Assembly (NCBI GenBank): GCA_964644025.1
Contig: CAZXVW010000124.1
Coordinates: forward strand, 1-13,189
Direction: 5' to 3'
From: CAZXVW01 sp964644025
GTDB taxonomy: Bacteria > Acidobacteriota > Terriglobia > Bryobacterales > Bryobacteraceae
DNA: 13,189 nt
Part shown: one piece after another, positions 1 to 6,845 of the stretch
Layout of the letters: each line of letters opens with the position of its first letter
Numbering within the stretch: the first letter of the stretch is position 1
Made by a program: the position numbers and the translations under genes
The notes under the pieces: model-generated
The model's input: only the letters and a program-made list of their open reading frames with translations
What the model was told of the DNA's origin: nothing
Databases searched by the model: none

Positions 1-1071
1 GACGACGCCGGCAAGAGCCTTCACGAAGGCTTCCGGGATTCCGACCGCTACACCCACATCGACCTGAACCGCTGCGGCACGCCGTTGATCGAAATCGTTA
101 GCGAACCGGACATGCGCAGCTCTGAGGAAGCCTACGCTTATTTGACCGAATTGAAGCAGGTTCTGCAGTACGTGGGCGTCTCTACCTGTGACATGGAAAA
201 GGGGCACCTGCGCTGCGACGCCAACATTTCAGTCCGGCTCCGGGATGCGGAACGGTTCGGCACGAGAACCGAAGTGAAGAACCTGAACTCGTTCCGTTTC
301 CTCCGCCAGGCGCTGGATTACGAGATCGCCCGCCAGGTTTCCGTGCTCGAAGACGGCGGGCGGATTGTTCAGGAGACCCGGCTTTTTGATCCGCACACCG
401 GCGAGACGGTGGGGATGCGGAGCAAGGAACATGCACCCGACTACCGCTACTTTCCGGAGCCTGACCTGCTTCCGGTGAAGATCAGCGAGGAATGGCTGTC
501 CCGGATTCAGAGTGAGATGCCGGAATTACCGGCCCGGAAACGCGCCCGGTTCGTGACCTCTTACGGACTGCGTGACTACGATGCGCATGTGCTCACGGCG
601 ACCCGGGAGCTGAGCGAGTACTTCGAAAAGGCCGCCGCCGCGTCCGGCGATCCGGCCGGGGCGGCCAAGTGGGTGCAAGGCGAGCTGATGGGCCGGCTCA
701 ACGCCGCTGGCAAGCAGATCACGGAATCCCCGGTCAGCGCCGAACAGCTCGGCGAACTCGTGCGGCTCATCGCCCAGGGCGCGCTCACCGGCAAGCTGGC
801 CAAGCAGGTTTTCGCGAAAATGTTCGAATCCGGCGCCTCCGCGCCCGCCGTCATGGAGCAGGAAGGGCTCAAGCAAATCAGCGACGCCGCCGAACTCGGC
901 CGGATGATTGACGAAGTGATCGCCAACAGCCCGAAACAGGTTGAACAATACAAGAGCGGCAAGAAAACCGTCCTGGGCTACTTCATGGGCCAGATCATGA
1001 AGGCTACCCGCGGCCAGGCTGATCCGAAAATCGTGAACCAGTTGCTCAGGAAAAAACTGGGTGAAGCGTGA
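1..1071 (+). CDS. gatB: Asp-tRNA(Asn)/Glu-tRNA(Gln) amidotransferase subunit B (5' partial)
   Basis: GatB binds misacylated Glu-tRNA(Gln) or Asp-tRNA(Asn) in the cytoplasmic GatCAB complex and activates the side chain with ATP, so that ammonia from GatA can amidate it. The frame is open from base 1, so the gene starts upstream. 356 residues are visible against about 475-490 for the family, so roughly 120-130 N-terminal residues are missing. The first visible residues, DDAGKSLHEG, and the following HIDLNRCGTPLIEIVSEPD are a GatB signature. EVKNLNSFRF (about visible residues 92-101) and a DYRYFPEPDLLP stretch are also typical of the cradle domain. The last 150 or so residues form the helical and YqeY-like tail that grips the tRNA, ending QLLRKKLGEA before TGA. 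No gatA or gatC is visible. The family assignment is near certain. Confidence 0.97.
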   Translation, partial: DDAGKSLHEGFRDSDRYTHIDLNRCGTPLIEIVSEPDMRSSEEAYAYLTELKQVLQYVGVSTCDMEKGHLRCDANISVRLRDAERFGTRTEVKNLNSFRFLRQALDYEIARQVSVLEDGGRIVQETRLFDPHTGETVGMRSKEHAPDYRYFPEPDLLPVKISEEWLSRIQSEMPELPARKRARFVTSYGLRDYDAHVLTATRELSEYFEKAAAASGDPAGAAKWVQGELMGRLNAAGKQITESPVSAEQLGELVRLIAQGALTGKLAKQVFAKMFESGASAPAVMEQEGLKQISDAAELGRMIDEVIANSPKQVEQYKSGKKTVLGYFMGQIMKATRGQADPKIVNQLLRKKLGEA

Positions 1072-1157
1072 TCGCTACCAGGTTAACGCGAGGCCGGCGG
1101 CGGCATAATTTTGGCGCCACTAAGCGGTTTTTGCTTCCGCGGGTGCGGCGTAATGAT

Positions 1158-1186
1158 TTGCCAACCCCGGCCGCGTTGGTTAAGAT
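1158..1186 (+). promoter_or_regulatory. Putative sigma70-type promoter for the lipoprotein gene
   Basis: TTGCCA (1158-1163) and TAAGAT (1181-1186) are separated by exactly 17 bases in the 124-base gap after gatB. The -35 matches consensus at 5/6 positions and the -10 at 4/6. The predicted transcript would begin at about 1193, only a few bases before the ATG at 1196, which also lacks a Shine-Dalgarno sequence, so a leaderless message is possible. I see nothing else in 1072-1195 and no clear terminator after gatB. The call rests on motif matching only. Confidence 0.33.
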
Positions 1187-1195
1187 CTTGGACAA

Positions 1196-1774
1196 ATGCT
1201 CCGATTGAACCTGGCGTTTCAGTTCCGCGACCGGGCCGGCCCTTCGTTTTGGACGGCGCTCGCCATGCTGGTTTCGGTGTCGGGCGGGGTTTTTCTTTCG
1301 GGATGCTCCTCGGCCCGCCTGACCGAGCCCGTCCACAAGATGGGTGAGCTGACCAGGGTGGGTCCGGTCATCTACAACGTGCTGGAGACGGAATGGCGCA
1401 ACCAGCTCGGCGGTTCCATCCAGGAGGTGATTCCGGAAAACAAGTACCTGTTGATTCGCCTTACGGTCACCAACTCGGGGAACCAGGAAGTGGCGATTCC
1501 CTTACTCCATCTGGAGGATGAGCAGGGAAACAATTACATAGAGCTTTCCGAGGTCAAGGGAGTTTCCAACTGGCTCGGCCTGTTACGGATCGTGCAGCCG
1601 GCAGCGACATTGCAAGGTGTCATCGTCTTCGATGTCCCGGCGGGTGACTACCGGCTCCGGGTGACCGACGGAGGGGACCTGGAAGAGGAGAAGACGGCAC
1701 TCATCGAAATCCCGTTGACGCTCAGCGGACCCGCCATCGGGGAGCCACCCGCGATCCCGGATACGAGTTTTTGA
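1196..1774 (+). CDS. Small lipoprotein, DUF4352-like beta-sandwich
   Basis: A 192-residue protein predicted to be exported and lipid-anchored. It has an arginine-containing n-region, a hydrophobic stretch at residues 19-34, and a lipobox LSGC with the acceptor cysteine at 37. The mature part reads like a DUF4352-type immunoglobulin-like fold: strand KYLLIRLTVTNSGNQEV (about 82-98), then a ligand or partner face with HLEDEQGNNY, then GVIVFDVPAGDYRLRVTD (about 147-164). Such domains are common in bacterial lipoproteins and have no catalytic role. The stop lies 18 bases before the next exported-protein gene, so the two are probably co-transcribed. The start has no good ribosome binding site, but a later ATG (1265) would cut into the signal sequence. 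The domain label is my recognition of a pattern, and the specific role is unknown. Confidence 0.75.
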   Translation: MLRLNLAFQFRDRAGPSFWTALAMLVSVSGGVFLSGCSSARLTEPVHKMGELTRVGPVIYNVLETEWRNQLGGSIQEVIPENKYLLIRLTVTNSGNQEVAIPLLHLEDEQGNNYIELSEVKGVSNWLGLLRIVQPAATLQGVIVFDVPAGDYRLRVTDGGDLEEEKTALIEIPLTLSGPAIGEPPAIPDTSF

Positions 1775-1792
1775 CGAGACCAGCGCGGCACG

Positions 1793-2734
1793 ATGGCTGA
1801 ACAAGGCAACGCCCGAGTTCCAGATCCGGGGCGGGACGGCCGGTTCTCCGGCGCTTGCCCTGCGCCGGCCGGCAGGACCCTTGCCGGCAGAGCCTGGTTG
1901 CTGGTGTGCACGGCCGCAATCGTGCTGAGTACCGTTCCAACGGCTCTGGCGCAGAAGCTGGCCGTGGTCAACACCGAGCTGGCCCAATACGAGGACGGGC
2001 CGCCGGTGGGGGGCGGCTTCGACTTCTATCCCGGCGACACGGTTTTCTTTCGATTCGAGATCGCCGGCTACCAGTTGGGCAACGAGGATGCGATCGACCT
2101 CGGCTACGAGATCGAAGCACTGGATCCGGAGGGACTCCGGCTGAAAGAGCCGGTTCACGGCGAAATCAAGACCACGCTGACGCCGCAGGACAAGAAGCGG
2201 CAGTGGAAGCCGGTGGTCCGCTACAGCGTGCTGGTGCCCCCGGCGGCTCCGAGCGGGGACTACCGCCTGGCGGTGCAAGTCGAGGACCGGCTGAAGCATG
2301 CCACCGCAACCGCCGAGGTCAAGTTCCGGGTCCGCGGCCAGGACGTCGAGCCGAGCGACACGCTCGTGGTGAGAAACTTCCGGTTTTTCCGCTCCGAGAC
2401 GTCGGTGAAGCCGTTGAGCGCGCCCGTTTATCACCCGGGGGAATCCCTTTGGGCGCGCTTCCAGATCACCGGCTACAAGTTTGGGGCGAACAATCGGTTT
2501 TCGATTGCTTACGGCATCAGGGTCCTCAAAGCTGACGGTGCTGTTCTCTACGAGCAACCGGTAGCTGCCTCCGAACAAAGGGAATCGTATTATCCGGAGC
2601 GGCACATTGCGGGCGCCCTGAGCCTGAAGTTGCAGCCGACCCTGGCCAAGGGCGAATACACATTGGCGGTAACGGTTCGTGACAAGATCGGCAACCAGAC
2701 CTGCGAGGCAAAACAGATCTTCAAGGTGGAGTGA
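1793..2734 (+). CDS. Secreted protein with two tandem beta-rich modules, function unknown
   Basis: A 313-residue protein with a long n-region, a hydrophobic core around residues 35-50, and a likely signal-peptidase site after ALA at 51-53. I do not recognise a named family. The mature chain is an internal duplication. Module A (about 57-181) contains YPGDTVFFRFEIAGYQLG, and module B (about 191-313) contains YHPGESLWARFQITGYKFG at the matching position. Each then has a (G/A)YxI..L..(E/D)G strand pair and an EPV or QPV motif, and closes with GDYRLAVQVED or GEYTLAVTVRD. This suggests two Ig-like sandwiches. There are no catalytic motifs, and the only cysteine in the mature chain is in module B. 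It starts 18 bases after the lipoprotein gene and is probably in its operon. A structural or ligand-binding envelope role is an inference. Confidence 0.8.
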   Translation: MAEQGNARVPDPGRDGRFSGACPAPAGRTLAGRAWLLVCTAAIVLSTVPTALAQKLAVVNTELAQYEDGPPVGGGFDFYPGDTVFFRFEIAGYQLGNEDAIDLGYEIEALDPEGLRLKEPVHGEIKTTLTPQDKKRQWKPVVRYSVLVPPAAPSGDYRLAVQVEDRLKHATATAEVKFRVRGQDVEPSDTLVVRNFRFFRSETSVKPLSAPVYHPGESLWARFQITGYKFGANNRFSIAYGIRVLKADGAVLYEQPVAASEQRESYYPERHIAGALSLKLQPTLAKGEYTLAVTVRDKIGNQTCEAKQIFKVE

Positions 2735-2802
2735 AGCTTCCGGCCCGGCTTGGCAGGGGCCGGCCGCAAACCGCGTCTTCGCGAGCCTGGAAGGTTGCTG
2801 AC

Positions 2803-2809
2803 AAGGAGG
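2803..2809 (+). promoter_or_regulatory. Strong Shine-Dalgarno of the DUF1080 gene
   Basis: AAGGAGG seven bases ahead of the ATG at 2817 is a near-perfect anti-16S match. It fixes the start codon, and it is the strongest ribosome binding site that I noticed in the window. Confidence 0.85.
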
Positions 2810-2816
2810 ACACACG

Positions 2817-3497
2817 ATGCACTCGATACGATGGGCGGGGCTCGGCCTTGCCGCTGCGATCGCGGTTTCCAGTTTGGCTTCCGGCGGCGAGGCCGGCCGG
2901 GTCCCGTTGTTCAACGGGAAGGACTTGACCGGGTGGACCTATTACCTGTGGAACCGCCAGGCCAAGAAACAGGACACTACCACACCGATGTCGGCTGTCT
3001 GGAGCGTCAAGGACGGAATCCTCAGTTGCCGGGGCCGGCCGACCGGCTACATTCGTACGGTGAACGAATACGCCAATTACAAGCTGGAACTGGAATGGCG
3101 CTGGCCGCCGGGGACTACCCGCGGCAACAGCGGCGTCCTGGTGCACACGACCACTCCCAACGCGCTCGGGCAGTGGCCGAAATCGATCGAGGTGCAGCTT
3201 GCCAAGGATAACGCCGGGGACTTCTGGGTGATCGGCACCTCGCTGGAAGTGCCCAACGCTGATGAACGGCGGAAGGGCCGGCGTCACCTGAACTTGACCG
3301 ATGGTTCCGAAAAACCGGCCGGGCAGTGGAACAAGATGGAGATCGTTTGCCGGGGTGACGAGATCATCGTCCACGTGAACGGCGACCTGGTGAACCGTGC
3401 CACGCGGTGCAGCGTCAGCAAGGGCGCGATCGCCCTGCAATCCGAGGGCGCACCGATCCAGTTCCGTAACATCTACCTAACGCCGCTGGGCAAATAA
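2817..3497 (+). CDS. Secreted DUF1080 protein (3-keto-disaccharide hydrolase domain)
   Basis: A 226-residue exported protein with a signal peptide (hydrophobic residues 7-21, likely cut near residue 26). The rest is a single DUF1080 domain (PF06439), a concanavalin-like jelly roll. The hallmark LFNGKDLTGW is at 31-40, followed by VWSVKDGILSCRG (61-73), the strand NYKLELEWRWPPG (87-99), NSGVLVH (104-110) and the closing sheet with a QFRNIYLTPL tail. Some family members hydrolyse 3-keto-glycosides or 3-keto-disaccharides, and many others are unassigned. The family is heavily expanded in Planctomycetota, Verrucomicrobiota and Acidobacteriota. The length is typical for a one-domain member. It lies 82 bases after the two-module protein and may be co-transcribed or have its own promoter. 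The family is clear, but the exact substrate cannot be read from sequence. Confidence 0.9.
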   Translation: MHSIRWAGLGLAAAIAVSSLASGGEAGRVPLFNGKDLTGWTYYLWNRQAKKQDTTTPMSAVWSVKDGILSCRGRPTGYIRTVNEYANYKLELEWRWPPGTTRGNSGVLVHTTTPNALGQWPKSIEVQLAKDNAGDFWVIGTSLEVPNADERRKGRRHLNLTDGSEKPAGQWNKMEIVCRGDEIIVHVNGDLVNRATRCSVSKGAIALQSEGAPIQFRNIYLTPLGK

Positions 3498-3514
3498 CGG
3501 CGGATCGTAACCGC

Positions 3515-3541
3515 GTTGCCCTCGACGGCGCGCCGTTGCCC
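3515..3541. repeat. 12-base perfect palindrome flanked by GTTGCCC direct repeats
   Basis: ACGGCGCGCCGT (3525-3536) is a perfect palindrome. GTTGCCC occurs at 3515-3521 and again at 3535-3541, 20 bases apart. It lies between the DUF1080 stop and the comM start, where an operator or RNA hairpin could sit. In DNA this rich in GC, coincidence is a real alternative. Confidence 0.35.
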
Positions 3542-3592
3542 GGGAACCGAATTGCAAGAGAGGTTCCCGCGGCCGCCTCCACTTTCTTATTG

Positions 3593-5151
3593 GTGCTATT
3601 CCGTACCCGCAGCGCCGCTGTATTCGGCATTGACGCGCACCCGATCGACGTCGAAGTGGACCTGTGGGGCAGCGGCGGGTCGCAGCGCGACTTCGTGACC
3701 GTCGGCATGCCGGATACGGCGGTGAAGGAGAGCCGGGAACGAATCAAGTCCGCGCTGATGAACTCCGGCTTCGGTTATCCGAACAAGTGCGTCACCATCA
3801 ACCTCGCACCGGCGAACGTGCGCAAGGAAGGCGCCGGGTTCGACCTGCCCATGGCGCTGGGAATCCTGGGCGCGATGGGCATCATTACCGGCTCGGAGAC
3901 CCACCTGATCGCCGGTGAGCTTTCCCTGGATGGTTCCATCCGGCCGATCCGGGGCGTGCTCTCCATCGCTGCCTGCGCCAGGGAGCTCGCCATCCGCAAT
4001 CTGATCGTGCCCCGGGAGAACGGCGCCGAAGCGGCCGTAGTGGAAGGGGTCAACGTCTATGCTTTGACGCATCTGGCCGAGGCGGTTTCGCTGTTCAACA
4101 ACCCCGAGAAATTCACCCCGTTTCCCCGGAACGGGAATGGGAACCGGCAGCCGGACCCGGAACTGGACTTTCTTGATGTCCGGGGCCAGACCACCGCCAA
4201 GCGCGCGCTCACGGTGGCGGCCGCCGGCGGGCACAACGTGCTGATGATCGGCCCGCCGGGGAGCGGCAAGACGATGCTGGCCAAGCGCTTGCCCGGCATT
4301 CTGCCGCCATTGACCTTTGCCGAAGCTCTGGAAGCCACCAAGATCCACAGCGTGGCAGGGATGCTGCCGGAGGATTCCGGGCTGCTGATGGCGCGGCCCT
4401 TTCGCGCGCCCCATCACACGGTCTCCCCGGCCGGCCTGATCGGCGGGGGCACGGGCACCCCGGGGCCCGGTGAGGTGAGCCTGGCTCACAACGGCGTCCT
4501 GTTCCTCGATGAACTCCCCGAGTTCACGCGGAATGTGCTGGAGTTGCTGCGCCAGCCGGTGGAGGACGGCTCGGTCACCATCGCCCGGGCCAATATGACG
4601 CTCTCGTTCCCGGCCAGTTTCATGCTGGTCTGCGCCATGAACCCTTGCCCGTGCGGCTACTACGGCGACCCGACGCGGGAATGCCGGTGCACCGGGGGAA
4701 TCATCCAGCGCTACCTGGGCAAGATCAGCGGGCCGCTGCTCGACCGGATCGACCTGCATATCGAAGTGCCCGCGGTGGCCTACCAGGAATTGCGCAGCAA
4801 AGGCGACGGGATCAGCTCAGCCGAGATGCGCCGGCGCGTGGAAGCGGCGCGGGCCATCCAGCGCAAACGCGGGTTTTACAACGCCCATATCCCTCACCCG
4901 CTTCTGCGGAAACTGTCGGCGCTGGACGCCGCCGGCGAACGCACGCTGGAGATGGCCGTCCGGCGGATGGGGCTGNNNNNNNNNNGCTGCGCCAGGCCAT
5001 GTCGCACTTCGGGCTCTCGGCCCGGGCGCATGACCGGATCTTGAAGGTGGCCCGGACCATCGCCGACCTGGGCGGCTCGGAAGCGGTCACGGCCAAACAC
5101 ATCGCCGAAGCCGTCCAGTACCGGAGCCTGGACCGGAGCTACTGGAGCTGA
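3593..5151 (+). CDS. comM: ComM/YifB-family AAA+ ATPase (Mg-chelatase-like), interrupted by assembly gap
   Basis: A cytoplasmic hexameric helicase-like ATPase. ComM promotes branch migration during natural transformation in Vibrio and relatives, and YifB/ComM is widely conserved. The N-terminal ChlI/Lon-like domain covers about residues 20-145, with VGMPDTAVKESRERIKSAL and NLAPANVRKEGAGFDLP. Then come Walker A GPPGSGKT (220-227), Walker B VLFLDE (D at 306), a cysteine cluster CAMNPCPCGYYGD (from 347), and the arginine-finger region LLDRIDLHIEVP. The C-terminal domain has GLSARAHDRILKVARTIADL and EAVQYRSLDR. The GTG at 3593 is chosen because LFRTRSAAVFGIDAH is where family proteins begin; the ATG at 3536 would add an unrelated extension. 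The ten Ns at 4976-4985 put the two halves out of frame, but both halves are intact coding sequence, so I do not call a pseudogene. Confidence 0.93.
4976..4985. other. Assembly gap of ten Ns inside comM
   Basis: Ten unresolved bases. The reading frame changes from the frame of 3593 on the left to the frame ending at 5151 on the right, so the true length is not ten bases. The family position reached on the left (...AVRRMGL) is repeated on the right (LRQAMSHFGL), which suggests a zero or negative gap joining two non-identical copies. Confidence 0.97.
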
Positions 5152-5211
5152 CGGGAAGATGCCCCCGGCGCAACCGGCCGCGGGCGACCGGCGCCAACTC
5201 CGTCTCCCCGG

Positions 5212-5228
5212 GCCCGCAGCCGGCGGGC
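5212..5228. terminator. Possible bidirectional hairpin between convergent comM and msrP
   Basis: GCCCGC (5212-5217) and GCGGGC (5223-5228) form a six-pair GC stem with a five-base loop. It sits just before the msrP stop and 61 bases past the comM stop, in the 79-base convergent gap. There is no U-tract on either strand, so it would not be a textbook intrinsic terminator. Confidence 0.28.
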
Positions 5229-5230
5229 GC

Positions 5231-6163
5231 TCAGTGTTCCTTGCCCGTGTACATCTCTGCGACCCACTTCGCGTAGCCGTTGTAGAGCAAGGTCGGGCGC
5301 CGCTCCATGGTGGGAATCAAGCGCTCGTAGGCCTGGCTCCACCGCGGATGGGGCTTGCTGGGATTGACATTCGAGTAGAAGCCGTACTCGTTCGGGGCGA
5401 CGCGGTTCCAGAACGTTTTCGGCTGCCGGGCGACGAACTCTATCGTCACGATGGACTTGATGCTCTTGTAGCCGTACTTCCATGGCACGATCAGCCGGAT
5501 GGGCGCGCCGCTTTGCTTCGGCAGCGGTTTGCCGTAAATGCCGGTGGCGAGCAGCGTCAGCGGATTCATCGCCTCATCCAAGCGGAGGCCCTCCTGGTAC
5601 GGCCAGGGGTAGGAGGGCGCCATTTTCATGCCCGGCATCTGGCGGGGGCGGTTGGCGGTAACGAACCGGAGGTAGGCGGCCTTAGGCTTCGGCTCCACCC
5701 TCTTGATCAGCTCGGCGAGCGGAAATCCGGTCCAGGGGACGGCCATCGCCCAGGTCTCGACGCAGCGGAACCGGTAGAGGCGCTCCTCGAACGGCATGGT
5801 TTTCAACAGGTGGTCGAGTTCCAGGCGCTGCGGCCGGTTCACCAGCCCTTTTACCTCGACGGTCCATGGATGGGTGGTGAACTTACTGACGAGGTCCTTC
5901 ACCGCGGTTTTGCTGGTGGGGTGGAACTCGTAATAGTTGTTGAAGCTGGTGGCGGAGGCTTCCGCCGTGAGCGGGCGCTCCAAGGTGAATTCCGGGTTCC
6001 GGACGGCCGGGTATGGGCCGGCGCCCTCGCTGGCGGCGCCGAATGGTGCTGGCAAAGCCAGCAGCCCGGCTGCTTTGAGAATTTGGCGCCGGTTGAAGTA
6101 CGCGGCTTCCGGCGTCACCTCGCTTTCCGGAACTCCCCAGCCGGGGGACAGCTTAATCAGCAT
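5231..6163 (-). CDS. msrP: Protein-methionine-sulfoxide reductase catalytic subunit (molybdopterin enzyme)
   Basis: MsrP (formerly YedY) is a periplasmic Mo-molybdopterin enzyme that reduces methionine sulfoxide in oxidised envelope proteins, drawing electrons from the membrane haem protein MsrQ. The 310-residue product has a Tat signal with NRRQILKAAG (twin arginine 25-26). It also has the sulfite-oxidase-type fold motifs NNYYEF (75-80), YRFRCVETWAMAVPWTGFPL (130-149, with the Mo-ligating Cys134), YPWPYQEGLRLDEAMNPLTL and GAPIRLIVPWKYGYKSIKSI. Near the end are EYGFYSNVNP and HPRWSQA. This motif order matches the E. coli enzyme throughout (334 residues there). The start at 6163 is chosen because GGAGAAGG lies just upstream; the longer open frame adds a basic, unrelated extension. 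No msrQ is visible on either side. It lies downstream of the RRM gene on the same strand, with a 74-base gap. Confidence 0.95.
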   Translation of the reverse strand: MLIKLSPGWGVPESEVTPEAAYFNRRQILKAAGLLALPAPFGAASEGAGPYPAVRNPEFTLERPLTAEASATSFNNYYEFHPTSKTAVKDLVSKFTTHPWTVEVKGLVNRPQRLELDHLLKTMPFEERLYRFRCVETWAMAVPWTGFPLAELIKRVEPKPKAAYLRFVTANRPRQMPGMKMAPSYPWPYQEGLRLDEAMNPLTLLATGIYGKPLPKQSGAPIRLIVPWKYGYKSIKSIVTIEFVARQPKTFWNRVAPNEYGFYSNVNPSKPHPRWSQAYERLIPTMERRPTLLYNGYAKWVAEMYTGKEH

Positions 6164-6237
6164 GCTACACCTTCTCCGCCAGGCCGGATGGCCTTTGTGG
6201 ATTCGATGCTCCGGAACCGGCGAGGGATGTAGCGAAT

Positions 6238-6540
6238 TCAGTATCTGCGGTGACGGCCGCCGCGGCCGCCACGGTCGCCGCCCGTGCGCTCTCTCATCGG
6301 CCGGGCCTCGTTCACCACCAGGCTGCGGCCCAGGAAGTCCCGGCCATTGCATGCCTGAATGGCGCGGTCCGCCTCATCGTCATCGGCGATCTCGACAAAG
6401 CCGAATCCGCGGGACTCTCCGGTCATGCGGTCCCGGATAATCGTCAACGTGTCCAGATTGATCCCCTCGGAGGTAAACCACTCTTCCAATTCGGACTCCG
6501 CGGCCTGGTAGGGCAAGTTGCCCACGTACAACTTTTTCAC
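6238..6540 (-). CDS. Single-RRM RNA-binding protein with RGG-type tail
   Basis: A 100-residue cytoplasmic RNA-binding protein of the small bacterial RRM family, related to cyanobacterial Rbp proteins (often cold- or stress-induced). RNP2 is LYVGNL (4-9) and RNP1 is RGFGFVEI (44-51). The helix SELEEWFTSEG and the final strand GRSLVVNEARP complete one full RRM (about 2-81). The tail from 82 is glycine- and arginine-rich (GGDRGGRGGRHRRY), as in RGG-box proteins that add non-specific RNA contacts. The GTG start at 6540 is chosen because GGGAGG sits four bases upstream and KKLYVGNLPY is where the family begins; an upstream in-frame ATG would add 41 unrelated residues. The RNA targets are unknown. 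Confidence 0.93.
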   Translation of the reverse strand: MKKLYVGNLPYQAAESELEEWFTSEGINLDTLTIIRDRMTGESRGFGFVEIADDDEADRAIQACNGRDFLGRSLVVNEARPMRERTGGDRGGRGGRHRRY

Positions 6541-6564
6541 AAATCCTCCCTTCCGCCCGCAAGC

Positions 6565-6593
6565 GATGTATTTCTTGAGAGACAGAAGGGCAA
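6565..6593 (-). promoter_or_regulatory. Putative promoter of the RRM gene
   Basis: On the minus strand TTGCCC (6593-6588) and TACATC (6570-6565) are 17 bases apart. This predicts a short leader of about 18 bases carrying the GGGAGG ribosome site. The -10 match is weak (3/6), so this is only a candidate within the 305-base divergent region. Confidence 0.27.
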
Positions 6594-6670
6594 AAGAAAA
6601 TACTGTGCGGGCCCGGCAAATTTCTGTCTTCGCCGGCTCAACCGGCCGACTACCCTCCCCCATCTTGCCT

Positions 6671-6745
6671 CACCCGCCTCGGGTGCGTCAATGGGCATTT
6701 CGGCCCCATCGTACGGGAAGGGCAAACCACCCCGGTTCGGGTGCG
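6671..6745. repeat. Pair of similar inverted-repeat boxes upstream of the GH95 gene
   Basis: Box 1 (6671-6685) is CACCCG, a CCT loop, then CGGGTG, a perfect six-base inverted repeat. Box 2 (6728-6743) is CACCC, a six-base loop, then GGGTG. Both boxes run into the same nine bases, TCGGGTGCG (6679-6687 and 6737-6745). Two related palindromes about 58 bases apart in a divergent promoter region could be operator sites, for example for a sugar-responsive repressor. This is an inference from pattern alone. Confidence 0.35.
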
Positions 6746-6756
6746 GTCCCGGACAA

Positions 6757-6798
6757 GGGGGGCCGGGCGTGCGGGGCCCCGGCGAGGCGCTGGGGGGG
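6757..6798 (+). other. G-run cluster, possible G-quadruplex, ahead of GH95
   Basis: Four guanine runs on the coding strand: six Gs (6757-6762), three (6765-6767), four (6773-6776) and seven (6792-6798). The loops are 2, 5 and 15 bases, so only a loose quadruplex rule is met. GGGGCCCC at 6773-6780 can also pair with itself. The rest of the 6541-6845 intergenic stretch holds the candidate promoter and boxes listed separately. TAGAAT at 6828-6833 is a good -10-like hexamer for GH95 but has no convincing -35. Confidence 0.35.
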
Positions 6799-6845
6799 CG
6801 CGGCCGACTGGCGCTCGGAGGAATCTGTAGAATCAAGAGACAGCC

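Noticed and set aside
1131..1156. TTGCTT and TAATGA as a promoter after gatB
   Set aside because: The spacing is only 14 bases. The neighbouring TTGCCA/TAAGAT pair with 17 bases is better.
1583..2914. A 443-codon minus-strand open frame spanning the ends of three genes
   Set aside because: It crosses the ends of three good plus-strand genes and shows no motif, so it is a complement artefact.
3596..4759. A 387-codon minus-strand open frame opposite comM
   Set aside because: Every ComM motif is on the plus strand, and the antisense product is low-complexity and unrecognisable.
4976..5151. comM as a frameshifted pseudogene
   Set aside because: The frame change coincides exactly with the ten Ns, and both sides carry intact conserved motifs. 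An assembly gap explains it.
6181..6194. AGGCC-GGAT-GGCCT hairpin between the RRM gene and msrP as a terminator
   Set aside because: The stem is only five pairs, there is no U-tract, and random five-base GC stems are common in this DNA.
5159..6232. A 357-codon plus-strand open frame opposite msrP
   Set aside because: The minus strand encodes a full MsrP with Tat signal and catalytic cysteine. The plus product has no family features.
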